From: Cryobacterium lactosi
Lineage (GTDB): Bacteria; Actinomycetota; Actinomycetes; Actinomycetales; Microbacteriaceae
DNA length: 64,000 nucleotides
Direction of reading: 5' to 3'
NCBI RefSeq assembly: GCF_004403945.1
Contig: NZ_SOHM01000049.1
Coordinates: 1-64,000 of the forward strand
A model generated the notes under the pieces. The model was not told where the DNA came from and ran no database searches. It was given only the letters and a program-made list of their open reading frames with translations. The position numbers and the translations under genes are program-made. This document shows positions 7,718-17,327 of this stretch, piece by piece (position 1 is the stretch's first letter; each line of letters opens with the position of its first letter).

Positions 7718-8860
7718 CTATTCGGGCTTGAGGATAACCTTGGTCCACCCGTCGGTGCGGTCGCCGAAGTTCTTGTAGGCATCCGCGGCGTCGCTGAGGG
7801 GAATCTCGTGGGAAACGATCCATGATGGCTTGGCTTTGCCCACGGCTATCAAGTCGCGCAATTGCCGATTATATTTTTTCACCGGGCATTGCCCACCGCC
7901 AATGTTTTGGCCCTTGAGCCACTGCATGCCATAGTCGATAGCAATCTTGCCCTGCTTGGCATTCTCGTCGAAGCCGCCAGGATCTGCGGGCAGGAAAACA
8001 CCGACCACACCAATTCCCCCGGTGATGCGCACGGACTGAATCAGCCGATTCAGAGTCATGGCGGGATCTTCGGTGCCCTGTGCGTCGTGGGCCTGATAGC
8101 CCACGCATTCACAACCCCGGTCCGCGCCAATACCCTTGGTCTGGTCCAAAACGAACTGAACCGGGTCAGTCTTCGAGTCATCAACGGCGATTGCACCGAT
8201 CTGCTCGGCGAGGGCAAGCCGGTCTGGGCGGCGATCCACAACCCAGATTTTACTTGCGCCTTTAATCGACGCGGACAGGGCTGCCATCAGCCCGACCGGA
8301 CCCGCACCGTAAATCACTACTGTGTCACCGGGTATGACGCCAGCCATCTCCGTAGCGTGATAGCCCGTAGGGAAGATGTCCGACAGCATCACGTAATCGT
8401 TTTGCTTTTCTACGGCGTCTTCACCCAGGCGCAAGCAGTTGTTATCGCCGTAGGGCACACGCAGCATTTGGGCCTGCCCTCCAGGATACGGTCCCATTCC
8501 CGCGAAGCCGTAGGCGGCGCCCGCGCCGAGCGGGTCTGGCTGTGTCGTCATGCAATAGTTGGTGAAACCGCGTTCGCAATTCTTGCAAAACCCGCAAGAA
8601 ATATTGAACGGCAGCACGACGCGTTCGCCGACTTTTACCTTGTCGACGCCGTTACCGATCTCGATGACCTCGCCCATATTTTCGTGGCCGAACGTGCGTC
8701 CAGTCTCAAAATTGGTGCGTCCCTCGTACATGTGTAAATCTGAACCGCAAATATTCGTGGCCGTGATGCGCACGAGAACGTCAGTGGGACGTTCAATCGT
8801 GGCATCCGGAACTTCTTCGACGTTGACCTCATTGGGGCCCTTATAAACGACTGCCTTCAT
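7718..8860 (-). CDS. fdhA: Glutathione-independent formaldehyde dehydrogenase, zinc type
   Basis: A 380-residue medium-chain zinc dehydrogenase that oxidises formaldehyde to formate with tightly bound NAD, without a thiol cofactor. Catalytic zinc ligands are Cys38 (NICGSDLH) and His59-Glu60 (FGHENMGE). The structural zinc lobe is CGFCKNCERGFTNYC, and the NAD fold is VIYGAGPVGLMAA followed by VVDRRPDR. The insertion DPLGAGAAYGFAGMGPYPGGQAQ and the QNIGGGQCPVKKYNRQL region are typical of this subgroup. It is single-gene, with a purine-rich ribosome binding site before the ATG at 8860. Some members act mainly as other alcohol/aldehyde dismutases. Confidence 0.9.
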   Translation of the reverse strand: MKAVVYKGPNEVNVEEVPDATIERPTDVLVRITATNICGSDLHMYEGRTNFETGRTFGHENMGEVIEIGNGVDKVKVGERVVLPFNISCGFCKNCERGFTNYCMTTQPDPLGAGAAYGFAGMGPYPGGQAQMLRVPYGDNNCLRLGEDAVEKQNDYVMLSDIFPTGYHATEMAGVIPGDTVVIYGAGPVGLMAALSASIKGASKIWVVDRRPDRLALAEQIGAIAVDDSKTDPVQFVLDQTKGIGADRGCECVGYQAHDAQGTEDPAMTLNRLIQSVRITGGIGVVGVFLPADPGGFDENAKQGKIAIDYGMQWLKGQNIGGGQCPVKKYNRQLRDLIAVGKAKPSWIVSHEIPLSDAADAYKNFGDRTDGWTKVILKPE

Positions 8861-9472
8861 TTCTTTTCACTCCCTGATTTTCATGACCGTAAACATGAAC
8901 GGTCCGTCTTCTTTCGGAGGTGTACAAATTTCAGTGCCGGGGCAACCTCAAGCTGCCCGCAGATTGTACCTGGTTTGTGTCTATCACCGTTCCATGTGCA
9001 CCACCTCACCGCCACAATGATCGCGACGCCCATACCGGACATCACAGGCCAGTGTCCGTCTCGTACGAACCGACCAGCAGTGTGCAGGCCGGATCAGAAG
9101 AAATTGACTGAGCCGAAAATCCTCATCACAAAAAAGCAAAAGCGCAGGGGGCATTACATTCCCAGCTGCTGCGTGCTGGGGAGAGTCAGAAACACGTTCT
9201 TCAGAGACGGACATTCTCCAGCGTCAAGGACCACCGCACCCGCACCGAAATTCTGACAAACGTGCTCGTTTGAACAGACTGTGCGGTTCACTTTCACAGA
9301 ACATGTGCTCGCGATGGCCAACGGACTTGGAGTTTATGTCGCGACCGAGAGAGCCAGTATTTCCCAAACGGTTACCACGTGTTGTGATGTCACGCACCCG
9401 GCCGGCGCTGTGGCGAACTTCGGTGTGCGGTGTCCGGACCATTACAAGTCGTAAGCCGGTCTTCCAGCAGCG
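8861..9472. other. Intergenic region, nothing recognised
   Basis: About 610 bases between the formaldehyde dehydrogenase and SRPBCC genes. Open frames of up to 90 codons exist but look like random GC-rich frames, with no domain I can name and no ribosome binding site. The formaldehyde dehydrogenase promoter must lie at the left end. Confidence 0.5.
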
Positions 9473-9928
9473 TCAGGCCTGCACATCTCCGCGCCATCCG
9501 ACATCGTCGGATCCTTTCGCCTCGATGAACTCCTTAAAGTTCGTGAGGTCTTTCTTGATGGCGTGGTCATCCAGGCTGAGGGCGGCTCCAGCTTTCTCAA
9601 ACAGCCCTTTGGCCTCCCAATCAAGCTGCACCGTCATACGCGTCTCATTCGCGGCCAACTTATGGAACGTGACAACTCCCGCGTGGTCGACCTGGCCGCC
9701 AGTGCTGTTCCAGGCAACACGCTCGTCGGGGTGCTGCTCAGTTATCCGAGCCTCAAACGTGCGCTCCACTCCGCCGATTTTAACCGTCCACTCGGTGAGA
9801 GTGTCGGTTACTTGCGTGATGGATTCAACAAAACTCAAAAACTTTGGAAACTCCTCGAATTTTGTCCATTGGTTGTACGCGACGGTAACGGGAACGTTCA
9901 CATCGACAGTCTCGATGGCGTTGGGCAT
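9473..9928 (-). CDS. SRPBCC family protein (polyketide cyclase/dehydrase type)
   Basis: A 151-residue START-like (SRPBCC) protein. It begins with the usual IETVDVNVPVTVAYNQWTKFEEFPKFL helix-grip start and continues with VTDTLTEWTVKIGGVERTFEARITEQHPDERVAW and a closing helix with NFKEFIEAKG. Such proteins bind a hydrophobic ligand in a deep pocket; this subgroup is common in actinobacterial stress loci and has no known substrate. The ATG at 9928 follows AGGAGGTCATT, a strong site. It is probably monocistronic. Confidence 0.85.
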   Translation of the reverse strand: MPNAIETVDVNVPVTVAYNQWTKFEEFPKFLSFVESITQVTDTLTEWTVKIGGVERTFEARITEQHPDERVAWNSTGGQVDHAGVVTFHKLAANETRMTVQLDWEAKGLFEKAGAALSLDDHAIKKDLTNFKEFIEAKGSDDVGWRGDVQA

Positions 9929-10089
9929 AATGACCTCCTAATGCGAATTCAACAGATGAAATAGCTTCTGCAACCCCCCTCACCGTACCGAAGGCTAATC
10001 CAAGGTCAACTCGGGTAGGGAAAAACTCGCAGGAACGTGCAGGTACCTGTGCGCGGAACCTCAGCAGCGTAAATAAGCGACGGGGCGGG

Positions 10090-11208
10090 CTAACCGACGG
10101 GCGTGGGAGACCCTTCAGAATCTCTCTCGGTCCCCGGGCGAAGGGCGACCAAAATGCGCTGTAGATCGATGACGATCGCGGCCGTGGGGCTGAGCGATGT
10201 CGCCTCGGCACCCAACTCTTGCATGCCGTGCAGAATCGCCTCGACTGCTGCTATGGCGGCATCAAAAGGTGCGCCATCATGCGGGCCGTCGTCCGTGGCG
10301 CGCAAAGTTACCGCTACCGCGTGCAGGGCATCGCTTAGAACCGGCCGCAGTTCGGGCGGCAGCTCAAGGGGAATCGGTTTACCCCAGATCATGCCCGCAA
10401 AAACCTCTGTCAGGTTGCGCACGTGAAAGGTGACGTTCTCCAGAGCCGCAAGGTCCTCATAGTCAACAACAAAATTTCTGCGATTGAACCGAGCGCGGGG
10501 GTTACCCTTACGACTCTCGTCGGCGTATTGCACAGCCGACCTGACGTCTCGTGCCGCGTCGGTGAGTGCGGTGCCCCTGGTCGCCCAGAGTTCACGCTCT
10601 GGAGGCCAACTCTCGACCAAGGCCACGCCAATATCGCTGAGATGTGTGGCGAGGGTGCCTCGAAAACTGGTCAACCGATCGACAGCCGTGCCGATGGCAA
10701 GCGGCGGAAAAATTAGCAGGTTGACTAAAAGCCCGACCACAATTCCCAGACAGACTTGAGCGAGATAACCGACCGAGTAGTCATCGGCCTCCGGGCCGCC
10801 GATGATGAGAACGAAAAGAGCAGTCAGGGGTACTTGTTCTCCGCCCACACCCAGCCATCGCATTCCTCCAATAAGAGAGCCGAGACCGATGACCAGCGAG
10901 ATCGTCCACACGGTGGGCTCGCTCAAGATGAGCACGGCCCCGGCGAGGGCGATTCCTACAGCGAGCCCAGCAAGAGTTTGCAAAGCGCTACGGAGCGAAC
11001 GCATAAGCGTGGGGTGCATGCTCAGAAGAGCGCCCAACGGCGCGTAATACCGCAATTCCTGAGCATCTCCGGGGAGCAAAGGGGACAGCGTCCAGGCAAT
11101 CGCCACAGCAACAGCGATCTTGGTGACCTGGAGGAATCGCAGAGGTTGAAGACGACGGCGAACCGACGCCAACCGTGATGCGTTCCACGGAAAAATCGTT
11201 CTCGGCAT
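10090..11208 (-). CDS. FUSC-type aromatic acid exporter family membrane protein
   Basis: A 372-residue inner-membrane protein. About six hydrophobic segments fill residues 20-190 (for example LQVTKIAVAVAIAWTL and GLVIGLGS-like stretches, then CLGIVVGLLVNLLIFPPLA). A soluble C-terminal half follows, with RFNRRNFVVDYEDLAALENVTFHVRNLTEVF. This is the half-size FUSC/DUF939 arrangement seen in actinobacteria and related to aromatic-acid exporters such as AaeB; substrate unknown. The ATG at 11208 has TAGGAGAG upstream; an in-frame extension to 11466 exists but reads as low-quality Arg-rich sequence. Confidence 0.8.
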   Translation of the reverse strand: MPRTIFPWNASRLASVRRRLQPLRFLQVTKIAVAVAIAWTLSPLLPGDAQELRYYAPLGALLSMHPTLMRSLRSALQTLAGLAVGIALAGAVLILSEPTVWTISLVIGLGSLIGGMRWLGVGGEQVPLTALFVLIIGGPEADDYSVGYLAQVCLGIVVGLLVNLLIFPPLAIGTAVDRLTSFRGTLATHLSDIGVALVESWPPERELWATRGTALTDAARDVRSAVQYADESRKGNPRARFNRRNFVVDYEDLAALENVTFHVRNLTEVFAGMIWGKPIPLELPPELRPVLSDALHAVAVTLRATDDGPHDGAPFDAAIAAVEAILHGMQELGAEATSLSPTAAIVIDLQRILVALRPGTERDSEGSPTPVG

Positions 11209-11528
11209 CGTCTGATTCTCTCCTAAAGCAACGGAGAGTTGGAATCCGCTCGCCCGCAGGTTAAGCGCGGATGCTGGCGAGGCGATGGGAAACATCCGAC
11301 AAGAGAAACACTCCCGCAGCAGGCCGGTACGGAGCTGTGGGATGTTCGGATGAGGTGTCCACTTTTGTTCATGCCGTGTCCGACGCTGCAGCCGTCGCGC
11401 GTCTTTCCCCTGGTGTCTTTTTGGGCCGCAACAACGCTGAGATCTCATTTGGTTCATCCGCGGCATTCGTGCAGCGCCGGTCAGTGAGCTGCCGCGGGCA
11501 TTTTGGACAGCGGAATAAGCAGACTCTT
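11209..11528. other. Intergenic region, nothing recognised
   Basis: About 320 bases between the exporter start and the end of the resolvase gene. It is open in several frames, but none resembles a known protein. It should carry the exporter promoter and may carry one boundary of the resolvase-bearing insertion. Confidence 0.45.
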
Positions 11529-12089
11529 TCAGGCTTTCGCGCGGAGATAGACGTAAACGGTTTCGCGGCTGATCCCAAACTCCCGAGCAAGCACAGACTT
11601 CGGCACACCCGCGGCAGCCTTCTCGCGCAGCTCAGCCGCGCGGACCGTGTCCAGCGACGCGGTACGACCGCGGTAGACGCCACGCTTCTTCGCCAGGGCA
11701 ATTCCCTCGCGCTGGCGTTCACGGATCAAAGACCGCTCAAACTCAGCAAACGCCCCCATAACGTTCAAAAGCAGGTTCGCCATCGCGTTGTCATCGCCCG
11801 TGAAGGTGAGCTGCTCTTTCACGAACTCAACCCGGACCTTTTTCGCCGTGAGCCGGCGCACGATCAAGCGAAGGTCATCGAGGTTGCGGGCCAACCGGTC
11901 CATGGAGTGCACGAGAACGGTATCGCCGTCGCGAACGAACTTGATCATCTCCTCCAGCTCGGGCCGGTTCTGATTCTTCCCCGACGCCTTATCCTCAAAC
12001 ACCCGATCAACTTCGACGCCAGCAAGCTGACGGATGGTGTTCTGATCTAAAGCGCTCACTCGCACATATCCAACTCGCTGACCCGCCAT
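11529..12089 (-). CDS. Serine recombinase, resolvase/invertase family
   Basis: A 186-residue small serine recombinase, full length for the family. Ser12 in VGYVRVSALDQN is the expected nucleophile. FEDKASGKNQNRPELEEMI and VHSMDRLARNLDDL carry the conserved arginines of the catalytic core. FAEFERSLIRERQREGIALAKKRG is the long E-helix, and GVPKSVLAREFGISRETVYVYLR is the C-terminal helix-turn-helix. It is the only intact recombinase of this type in the window and is most like Tn3-family resolvases. No transposase accompanies it, so it may be a relic of a Tn3-like unit or act on a res site upstream (12090-12180). Confidence 0.9.
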   Translation of the reverse strand: MAGQRVGYVRVSALDQNTIRQLAGVEVDRVFEDKASGKNQNRPELEEMIKFVRDGDTVLVHSMDRLARNLDDLRLIVRRLTAKKVRVEFVKEQLTFTGDDNAMANLLLNVMGAFAEFERSLIRERQREGIALAKKRGVYRGRTASLDTVRAAELREKAAAGVPKSVLAREFGISRETVYVYLRAKA

Positions 12090-12230
12090 GAGAATCTCTT
12101 ACCTGTTCTGTCAGGTTAAAGTCTAAAACCCGGCCACGAGTAGTGTCAACCAATCAGAATTGGACCCTATCCTGACAACATTTGTGGAATTTGGCGCTGT
12201 TTGGCGGTGTTCTGCGATCGCTTCGTGTCG

Positions 12231-12902
12231 CTAGTTGGCGCTGGCCGAGATGCTCTTCCTTCGGGCGGCAATCGCGCGAATAAGAATCGGCACGACCGAA
12301 AGGATGACGATCCCGATCAGAACGACGTCGATGTACTTAGCGGCGAAGTCGGTGACGCCGGGAATGTGCGCCAGGCCGAAGCCGAGCAGGATCACCAGAG
12401 TCGACCAGATGACACCGCCCAGGACGTTGAAGGTGGTGAACAACCGCCTTGGCATCTTCCCCACTCCCGCTGCCACGGGCGCGAAGGTACGTACGACCGG
12501 AACAAAGCGGGCGACTGTCACTGCAGCTGGCCCGAACCTGTCGAAGAAACCCTGAGTTCGCTCCACACTCTTGATGCTGAAGAGCCCGGATTCTCGGCGT
12601 TCGAAAATTCGCGGACCGGACTTTCGCCCGATGAAATATCCCATCTGGTCGCCGAGCACTGCAGAGAGCACAATCGCCGGGATGACGAGCCAGAGCGGTT
12701 GGCTGATCACGCCGCTGAACGCGAGGACTCCGGTGAAGAAGAGAAGTGTGTCACCGGGGAGGAAGAACCCGATGAGCAGCCCGGTCTCGGCAAAGACGAT
12801 CGCGCAGACGACGACAAGTCCCCACGCTCCTGCGCCGGCGATAACTGACTGAGGGTCGAGCAAGCCCGACATGGAGAAGGCTGAATGCAACATGATTCCC
12901 AT
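12231..12902 (-). CDS. DedA family membrane protein
   Basis: A 223-residue DedA/SNARE-associated integral membrane protein. Hallmarks are ETGLLIGFFLPGDTLLFFTGVLA, GDQMGYFIGRKSGPRIF and FFDRFGPAAVTVARFVPVVRTFAPVAAGVGKMPRRLF, with about five membrane segments. DedA proteins are thought to flip polyprenyl-phosphate or phospholipid carriers and support envelope homeostasis. A polyprenyl-phosphate-dependent GT39 enzyme lies nearby, which fits that role, though it is in a separate transcription unit. It is divergent from the COG4705 gene that starts at 13015. Confidence 0.9.
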   Translation of the reverse strand: MGIMLHSAFSMSGLLDPQSVIAGAGAWGLVVVCAIVFAETGLLIGFFLPGDTLLFFTGVLAFSGVISQPLWLVIPAIVLSAVLGDQMGYFIGRKSGPRIFERRESGLFSIKSVERTQGFFDRFGPAAVTVARFVPVVRTFAPVAAGVGKMPRRLFTTFNVLGGVIWSTLVILLGFGLAHIPGVTDFAAKYIDVVLIGIVILSVVPILIRAIAARRKSISASAN

Positions 12903-13014
12903 GCTCGCCGCCGCACTCTAAGGAAGAGCAAAGAAACTGCCGCGCTTCTGTGAAGAGTCTTAGACAGCTACGTGTTCGCTAGTGCCGACCACTCTTACAG
13001 AAGGAGCTCAGCCC

Positions 13015-13812
13015 ATGAACCAGACTGCTCTCGGTGTCGAGCCGATCACACGCCGCATGCTCAATAAAGTGCCCGAGGTCACTCTCATCTTTTGGGTGAT
13101 CAAGGTCCTCGCCACGACCGTCGGCGAGACCGCCGCAGACTTCCTCAACGTCGACCTCGGACTCGGACTCGCAGTGACGTCGATCATCATGGCCGTGCTG
13201 CTCGTCGCCGCGCTGATCGCACAGTTCGAGCTGCGTCGGTATGTACCCGCGGTCTACTGGCTCTCCGTCGTGCTCATCAGCGTCGTCGGCACCCTCATCA
13301 CCGATAATCTGACCGACAACCTCGGCGTACCGCTGTGGATCACCACCGTTGTGTTCGCCGTGGCGCTCGCCATCACCTTCGTCGTCTGGTTCACCTCGGA
13401 GAAGACCCTGTCGATCCACTCGATCTTCACCACCCGACGCGAGACTTTCTACTGGCTCGCAGTGCTGTTCACCTTCGCCCTAGGTACCGCCGCCGAAGAC
13501 CTGGTCGTCGAGAGCCTGAACCTCGGGTTCCTCGTCGCTCTGCTCGTATTCGCCGGAGCGATCGCGCTCGTCGCCGTGGCCTATTTCGTCTTCCACCTCA
13601 ACGCAGTCCTGGCGTTCTGGATCGCCTACATCCTCACCCGTCCGCTCGGCGCATCAACCGGCGACCTTCTCTCGCAGCCAACTGCAGACGGCGGCCTCGG
13701 CCTCGGCACGACCGGCACGAGCGCACTGTTCCTCGCGGTCATTCTCGCGCTGGTCATCGTGCTGTCGGTCCGGAACAAGAGGTCAGATGATGCGGTCGTA
13801 ACGAGCGCGTAG
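13015..13812 (+). CDS. COG4705 family membrane protein
   Basis: A 265-residue integral membrane protein of about eight hydrophobic segments, internally duplicated. The motif KVLATTVGETAADFLNVDLGLGL in the first half returns as FTFALGTAAEDLVVESLNLGF in the second. This doubled T-x-GEta/DxL pattern marks the uncharacterised COG4705 membrane family, which is often found beside two-component systems and stress genes. The ATG at 13015 follows AGAAGGAGC at ideal spacing. It is convergent with the GT39 gene, whose stop is only about 40 bases away. Function is unknown. Confidence 0.8.
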   Translation: MNQTALGVEPITRRMLNKVPEVTLIFWVIKVLATTVGETAADFLNVDLGLGLAVTSIIMAVLLVAALIAQFELRRYVPAVYWLSVVLISVVGTLITDNLTDNLGVPLWITTVVFAVALAITFVVWFTSEKTLSIHSIFTTRRETFYWLAVLFTFALGTAAEDLVVESLNLGFLVALLVFAGAIALVAVAYFVFHLNAVLAFWIAYILTRPLGASTGDLLSQPTADGGLGLGTTGTSALFLAVILALVIVLSVRNKRSDDAVVTSA

Positions 13813-13853
13813 TCGGTGGAGAGTGTCCGGGCTACGTTCGTTGCGTGCGGACA

Positions 13854-15413
13854 CTACCCGACTGTGCCGGGCAGCACGTATTCCTGGATCTCGCTGCGGT
13901 GTGTACCGTACTCGGCGACCGCCATGTAACCGAGCGTCTCGAGGGCGAGCGCGTCGGCGTCGTGTGCGCCGGCGGGACCGGCGTACTCGACGAGCCATAC
14001 CCGTTCGACACCGTCGAGCCTGCCGTGGGCGGCGGCGTCGTGCACGTCGTAGGCGGTGTCGTACCAGCTGGTTCCTGCGTCGTAGGCGAAGTCGAGCGTG
14101 ACGTCTCGCAGACCGGCGAAATCGGCGGGGTAGAGGTGCATCGCGAGCCGAGGGCGCCTAGACGGACGCACTGACTCGTCGAACGCGATCGCGTCGCCCG
14201 GCGAAGCATGGGCAGCGATCGTGGCACCAATATCGGCGAAGTCGCTGTTGTTCTTGGCATTCGACCCGCGTTGAGAGATCCAGACCGGAGCCGCGCAGAG
14301 CACAACGGCGAGCAGTAGGGCGGCCAGCGGCCTTGTGCGTCCGCGCACTGCCCGGTCGAGTCCGATAGCCATTAGGATCGCTGCCGCGGGGGCGGAGCAG
14401 GAGAGGTAGCGGGCCGCGTAGACGGGTACGACCGGGTTGCTGCCGATGAGGATGACGGCGGGGACGATCAGCCAGGATGCGGCGACGACGTCGAGCCGCG
14501 GCTTCCGGAATTGTCCTTTCAAGCCGGCCAGTGTGTTGGAGCGCCAGACGACGACTGCTGCGGCGAGGGCGCAGCCGATGAGTGCCCACGCGGCCGTAGC
14601 GAAGAGGGGCTGCCCGAACCAGAGCGACACGGCGAGCTTCGGGAACGTGATTTCGTCGCGGTGGCCCAGGAAGGCAATTTGTTTGCGCTCGAGCAACGCC
14701 CAGATGAAGACTGGTGTGGCGGCGATGAGCGCGGCCGCCACGCTCCCGACCCAGCGTGTCAGGAAAGCCTTGTCGGTGCGGACGGTCAGAAGGATCACGG
14801 CATGAGCGACCACGATCAAGGCCACGTAGAGAAACAGATATATGCCGACCGCGAGAAGAGCGGCATACGCGATCCACCAGCGCCGGCCCGGGTTGTGACG
14901 GTGCACGAGGTCGAGAAGAAGTGCGGTGAGCCAGGCCACGACCGCTGCGGCGAAGGCCGACGAACGGGCTTCGGCACCCATGTAGGTGACGCGGGGGACG
15001 ACCGCGCAGATGATCCCGGCGGCGATCGCGATGCGAGTGGAGGCTAGCCTTCGGGCGATCAGCATGACCGCGGCGACCGTGGCTCCGACGGCGAGTGCGC
15101 TCGGCAGCCGCACTGAGAACGGTGAGGCGCCGAACAGGCCGAGCCAGAAGTGCAGGCCGACGTAGTAGGTGCCGTGCACGGCATCGACAGTGCCGAGCAT
15201 GGCGATCAGGCTGGGCAGGCTGCGTGTGGCGGACATGACGCTCGCCGCCTCGTCGCCCCAGAGCGATGGAATCCAGGATCCCGCGAGGGAGACGATCGCA
15301 GCGGCGGACGCGACGAGAGCGACGACCCGCACGAACCCGTGGGATTGCGGCGCGGGCGTCCCGATGACGGGGCGGGACGTGGGCAGTTGCTTCGCCATGG
15401 GACCAGCCCACAT
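13854..15413 (-). CDS. GT39-family (ArnT/PMT-like) glycosyltransferase
   Basis: A 519-residue polytopic membrane glycosyltransferase. The acidic motif WGDEAAS near residue 53, just after the first membrane segment, is the catalytic loop signature of polyprenyl-phosphate-sugar transferases of the GT39/GT83 type. Some ten further hydrophobic segments follow, and a soluble domain lies after about residue 390. It should transfer a sugar from a lipid carrier to a cell-envelope acceptor outside the membrane; donor and acceptor are unknown. The first ATG (15413) is used here; MAKQL at 15398 is an alternative. It follows a truncated sensor kinase on the same strand. Confidence 0.85.
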   Translation of the reverse strand: MWAGPMAKQLPTSRPVIGTPAPQSHGFVRVVALVASAAAIVSLAGSWIPSLWGDEAASVMSATRSLPSLIAMLGTVDAVHGTYYVGLHFWLGLFGASPFSVRLPSALAVGATVAAVMLIARRLASTRIAIAAGIICAVVPRVTYMGAEARSSAFAAAVVAWLTALLLDLVHRHNPGRRWWIAYAALLAVGIYLFLYVALIVVAHAVILLTVRTDKAFLTRWVGSVAAALIAATPVFIWALLERKQIAFLGHRDEITFPKLAVSLWFGQPLFATAAWALIGCALAAAVVVWRSNTLAGLKGQFRKPRLDVVAASWLIVPAVILIGSNPVVPVYAARYLSCSAPAAAILMAIGLDRAVRGRTRPLAALLLAVVLCAAPVWISQRGSNAKNNSDFADIGATIAAHASPGDAIAFDESVRPSRRPRLAMHLYPADFAGLRDVTLDFAYDAGTSWYDTAYDVHDAAAHGRLDGVERVWLVEYAGPAGAHDADALALETLGYMAVAEYGTHRSEIQEYVLPGTVG

Positions 15414-16255
15414 CCACCGCTCTCAGATGCGGCTAAGAATCGGCGCTGTCTCACCCGCGGGACGGTGAACGAAATCGCTGTGCCGGCGTCAGAGCTGTCG
15501 ACGACGTCGACCGACCCGCCGTAGCGCACAGCGATTTCGCGCACGAGTGCCAAGCCGATTCCGAAACCCGTCTTCGCATCGCCGCCTCCGTCGACGGCCG
15601 CCCCAGAATGGGCGAACCGGTCGAACACGTGGGCGGGATCGATGCCCTGGATTCCGGGCCCGTGATCGCGAACCACGACCGTGACGCTTTTGTGAGTCGC
15701 CACGACCTGAACGGACACCGTGGATCCGGGCGGTGAGAACCGGAGGGCATTATCGACCAGCGCCACCGTGCACCGAGTGATGCTGGAAGGGGGCACGTAG
15801 GAGTGCGCGGAGGCGGGCGCGTCGAGTTCGACCGAGATCTGCTTCGCGGAGGCGATGAGCGACATCCGGTGCACCGCCAGGTCGACCGCGGCGACGACGT
15901 CGGCGGACTGGTCCTCGGTCGGCGCGATCCCGCCGACTTCGGCCGACTCCAGCAGGTCGTTGACGATCTGGATCAACGACTTCGCATCCTGCCGCAGTTC
16001 AGCCACGAGTTGCGTCGACGGGTCATTTTCGGGAAGCGCCCGTTGCAGGATTTGGATTCTCGCGTCGAGGACAGCGAGCGGTGTTCTCAGTTCGTGGCTC
16101 GCGTCGGCGACGAACGCCCGTTGGATCCGCAGCGCCTCGCCAAGAGGCTGCACGGCCCGGCGGGTGACGAGCCAACTCATCACGCCAGCGAGCACGATCA
16201 GCACGACCCCGAGAGCGGACGCCGCACGCAGAAGATCCACGGCATAACTCGACAA
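15206..16255 (-). pseudogene. Sensor histidine kinase, truncated at the N-terminus
   Basis: The surviving part has one membrane helix ([17 protein letters not shown]), the H-box ASHELRTPL, the N-box VDNALRFSPPG, DHGPGIQ and GFGIGLALVREIA, so dimerisation and ATPase domains are complete. The first membrane helix and sensor region are missing: the frame opens only at a TTG at 16255, right where a recombinase fragment begins on the other strand. At the 3' end the frame passes FTVPRVRQRRF without a stop and runs 208 bases into the GT39 gene. The original terminus was probably near 15423. No partner response regulator is left. Confidence 0.75.
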
Positions 16256-16261
16256 GGCTCT

Positions 16262-16688
16262 CCTCTCGGCCGACCGGACCGGCGATCAGCTCGTCGTGAC
16301 TAAACTCGACCGGCTCGGCAGGTCGCTGGAAAACCTCATCGATCTATCGAACACCCTCCAGGAGCGCGGCGTTGATCTGGTGGTCTTGGATCAGGGCATC
16401 GACACGTCCAGCATCACCGGGCGGATGTTCTTCCAGATCCTTGGCTCGATTGCCGAGTTTGAACATGCCCTGATGTCTGAACGCACCCGCGATGGGCTGG
16501 CCGCGGCCCGTGCCCGGGGACGGACCGGCGGGCAGAAACCCAAGCTCGGGCCTCGCCAGGTCAGACTGGCCCGCGACATGTATGAGGAGAAAGACGCCGA
16601 CGGCAAACGGGCCCACACCGTCCAGCACATCGCCGAGGAATTCGGAGTCACTCGCCCCACGATCTACCGGCACCTGGCCAAGCCATGA
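16262..16688 (+). pseudogene. Serine recombinase lacking its N-terminus
   Basis: The frame starts abruptly at [22 protein letters not shown] and continues through FFQILGSIAEFEHALMSERTRDGL to the C-terminal helix-turn-helix VQHIAEEFGVTRPTIYRHLAKP and a normal stop. About 55 residues including the catalytic serine are absent, so it cannot be active. The break coincides with the break in the histidine kinase gene, marking a rearrangement junction around 16256-16262. Confidence 0.85.
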
Positions 16689-17327
16689 GCCTCGAACGTC
16701 CGATGCGGCACGAGTTAGCAGCTCATCAATCTTGAGCAGCGACATGCCCGTTGGGGCGTAGTTCTTCCTGCGTTGTCAACCGCTTCTGCTCAAGGACGTT
16801 GAGATGTTGTGCAGAGGAGTATGAAAAACCAGTGTTCACACTCGCCTGCACAACCTTGAAATCTCAAGGGCTGGTGTGCAGACGACTTCGAAAAATGACA
16901 GGAACCCGCCGCGGTGAGAATGCTTATCTCGATGTCAGGGGCGCGGGCGCGTCCCCATTGGGGCTCGTCGATCACCGGTGGTGATCTGGCGGTTCGGCGG
17001 GGGAGGGACGATGATGGGCGGACGGGCCCTGGGGGAGGGTGATGGGTTTCCTCGTGATGCGGCTGTGTGTGATCAACTCTTTGTAGGCCGTTTCAGCACA
17101 GGAAACCGGCCAAGTTAGCGGCAGGTTTCCTGCCAAAAGAGCGATAAAAATCAGGCCAGGCAATCCCCCCTCCACGACGGTGGTTTTTGGGGATGGCGCA
17201 GAGATTGAGATCACCGGTGGCCGCGGCCCTCTTCAGCGAGCTGGAGACAGGGGCCCGCCACCCCAGATAGGTTCCTAAAAGGCGTGTCTACTGCCAAGCG
17301 GTCGCGCCGGAAGGAACCAGGAAGCAG
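16689..17327. other. Intergenic/IS-flank region without a recognisable gene
   Basis: About 640 bases between the recombinase remnant and an IS21 istA fragment. Small inverted repeats such as GATCACC-GGT-GGTGATC lie near 16970. A minus-strand frame of 80 codons (16972-17214) has no family resemblance I can name. The right part presumably includes the left end of the IS21 element whose istA starts at 17328. Confidence 0.45.
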
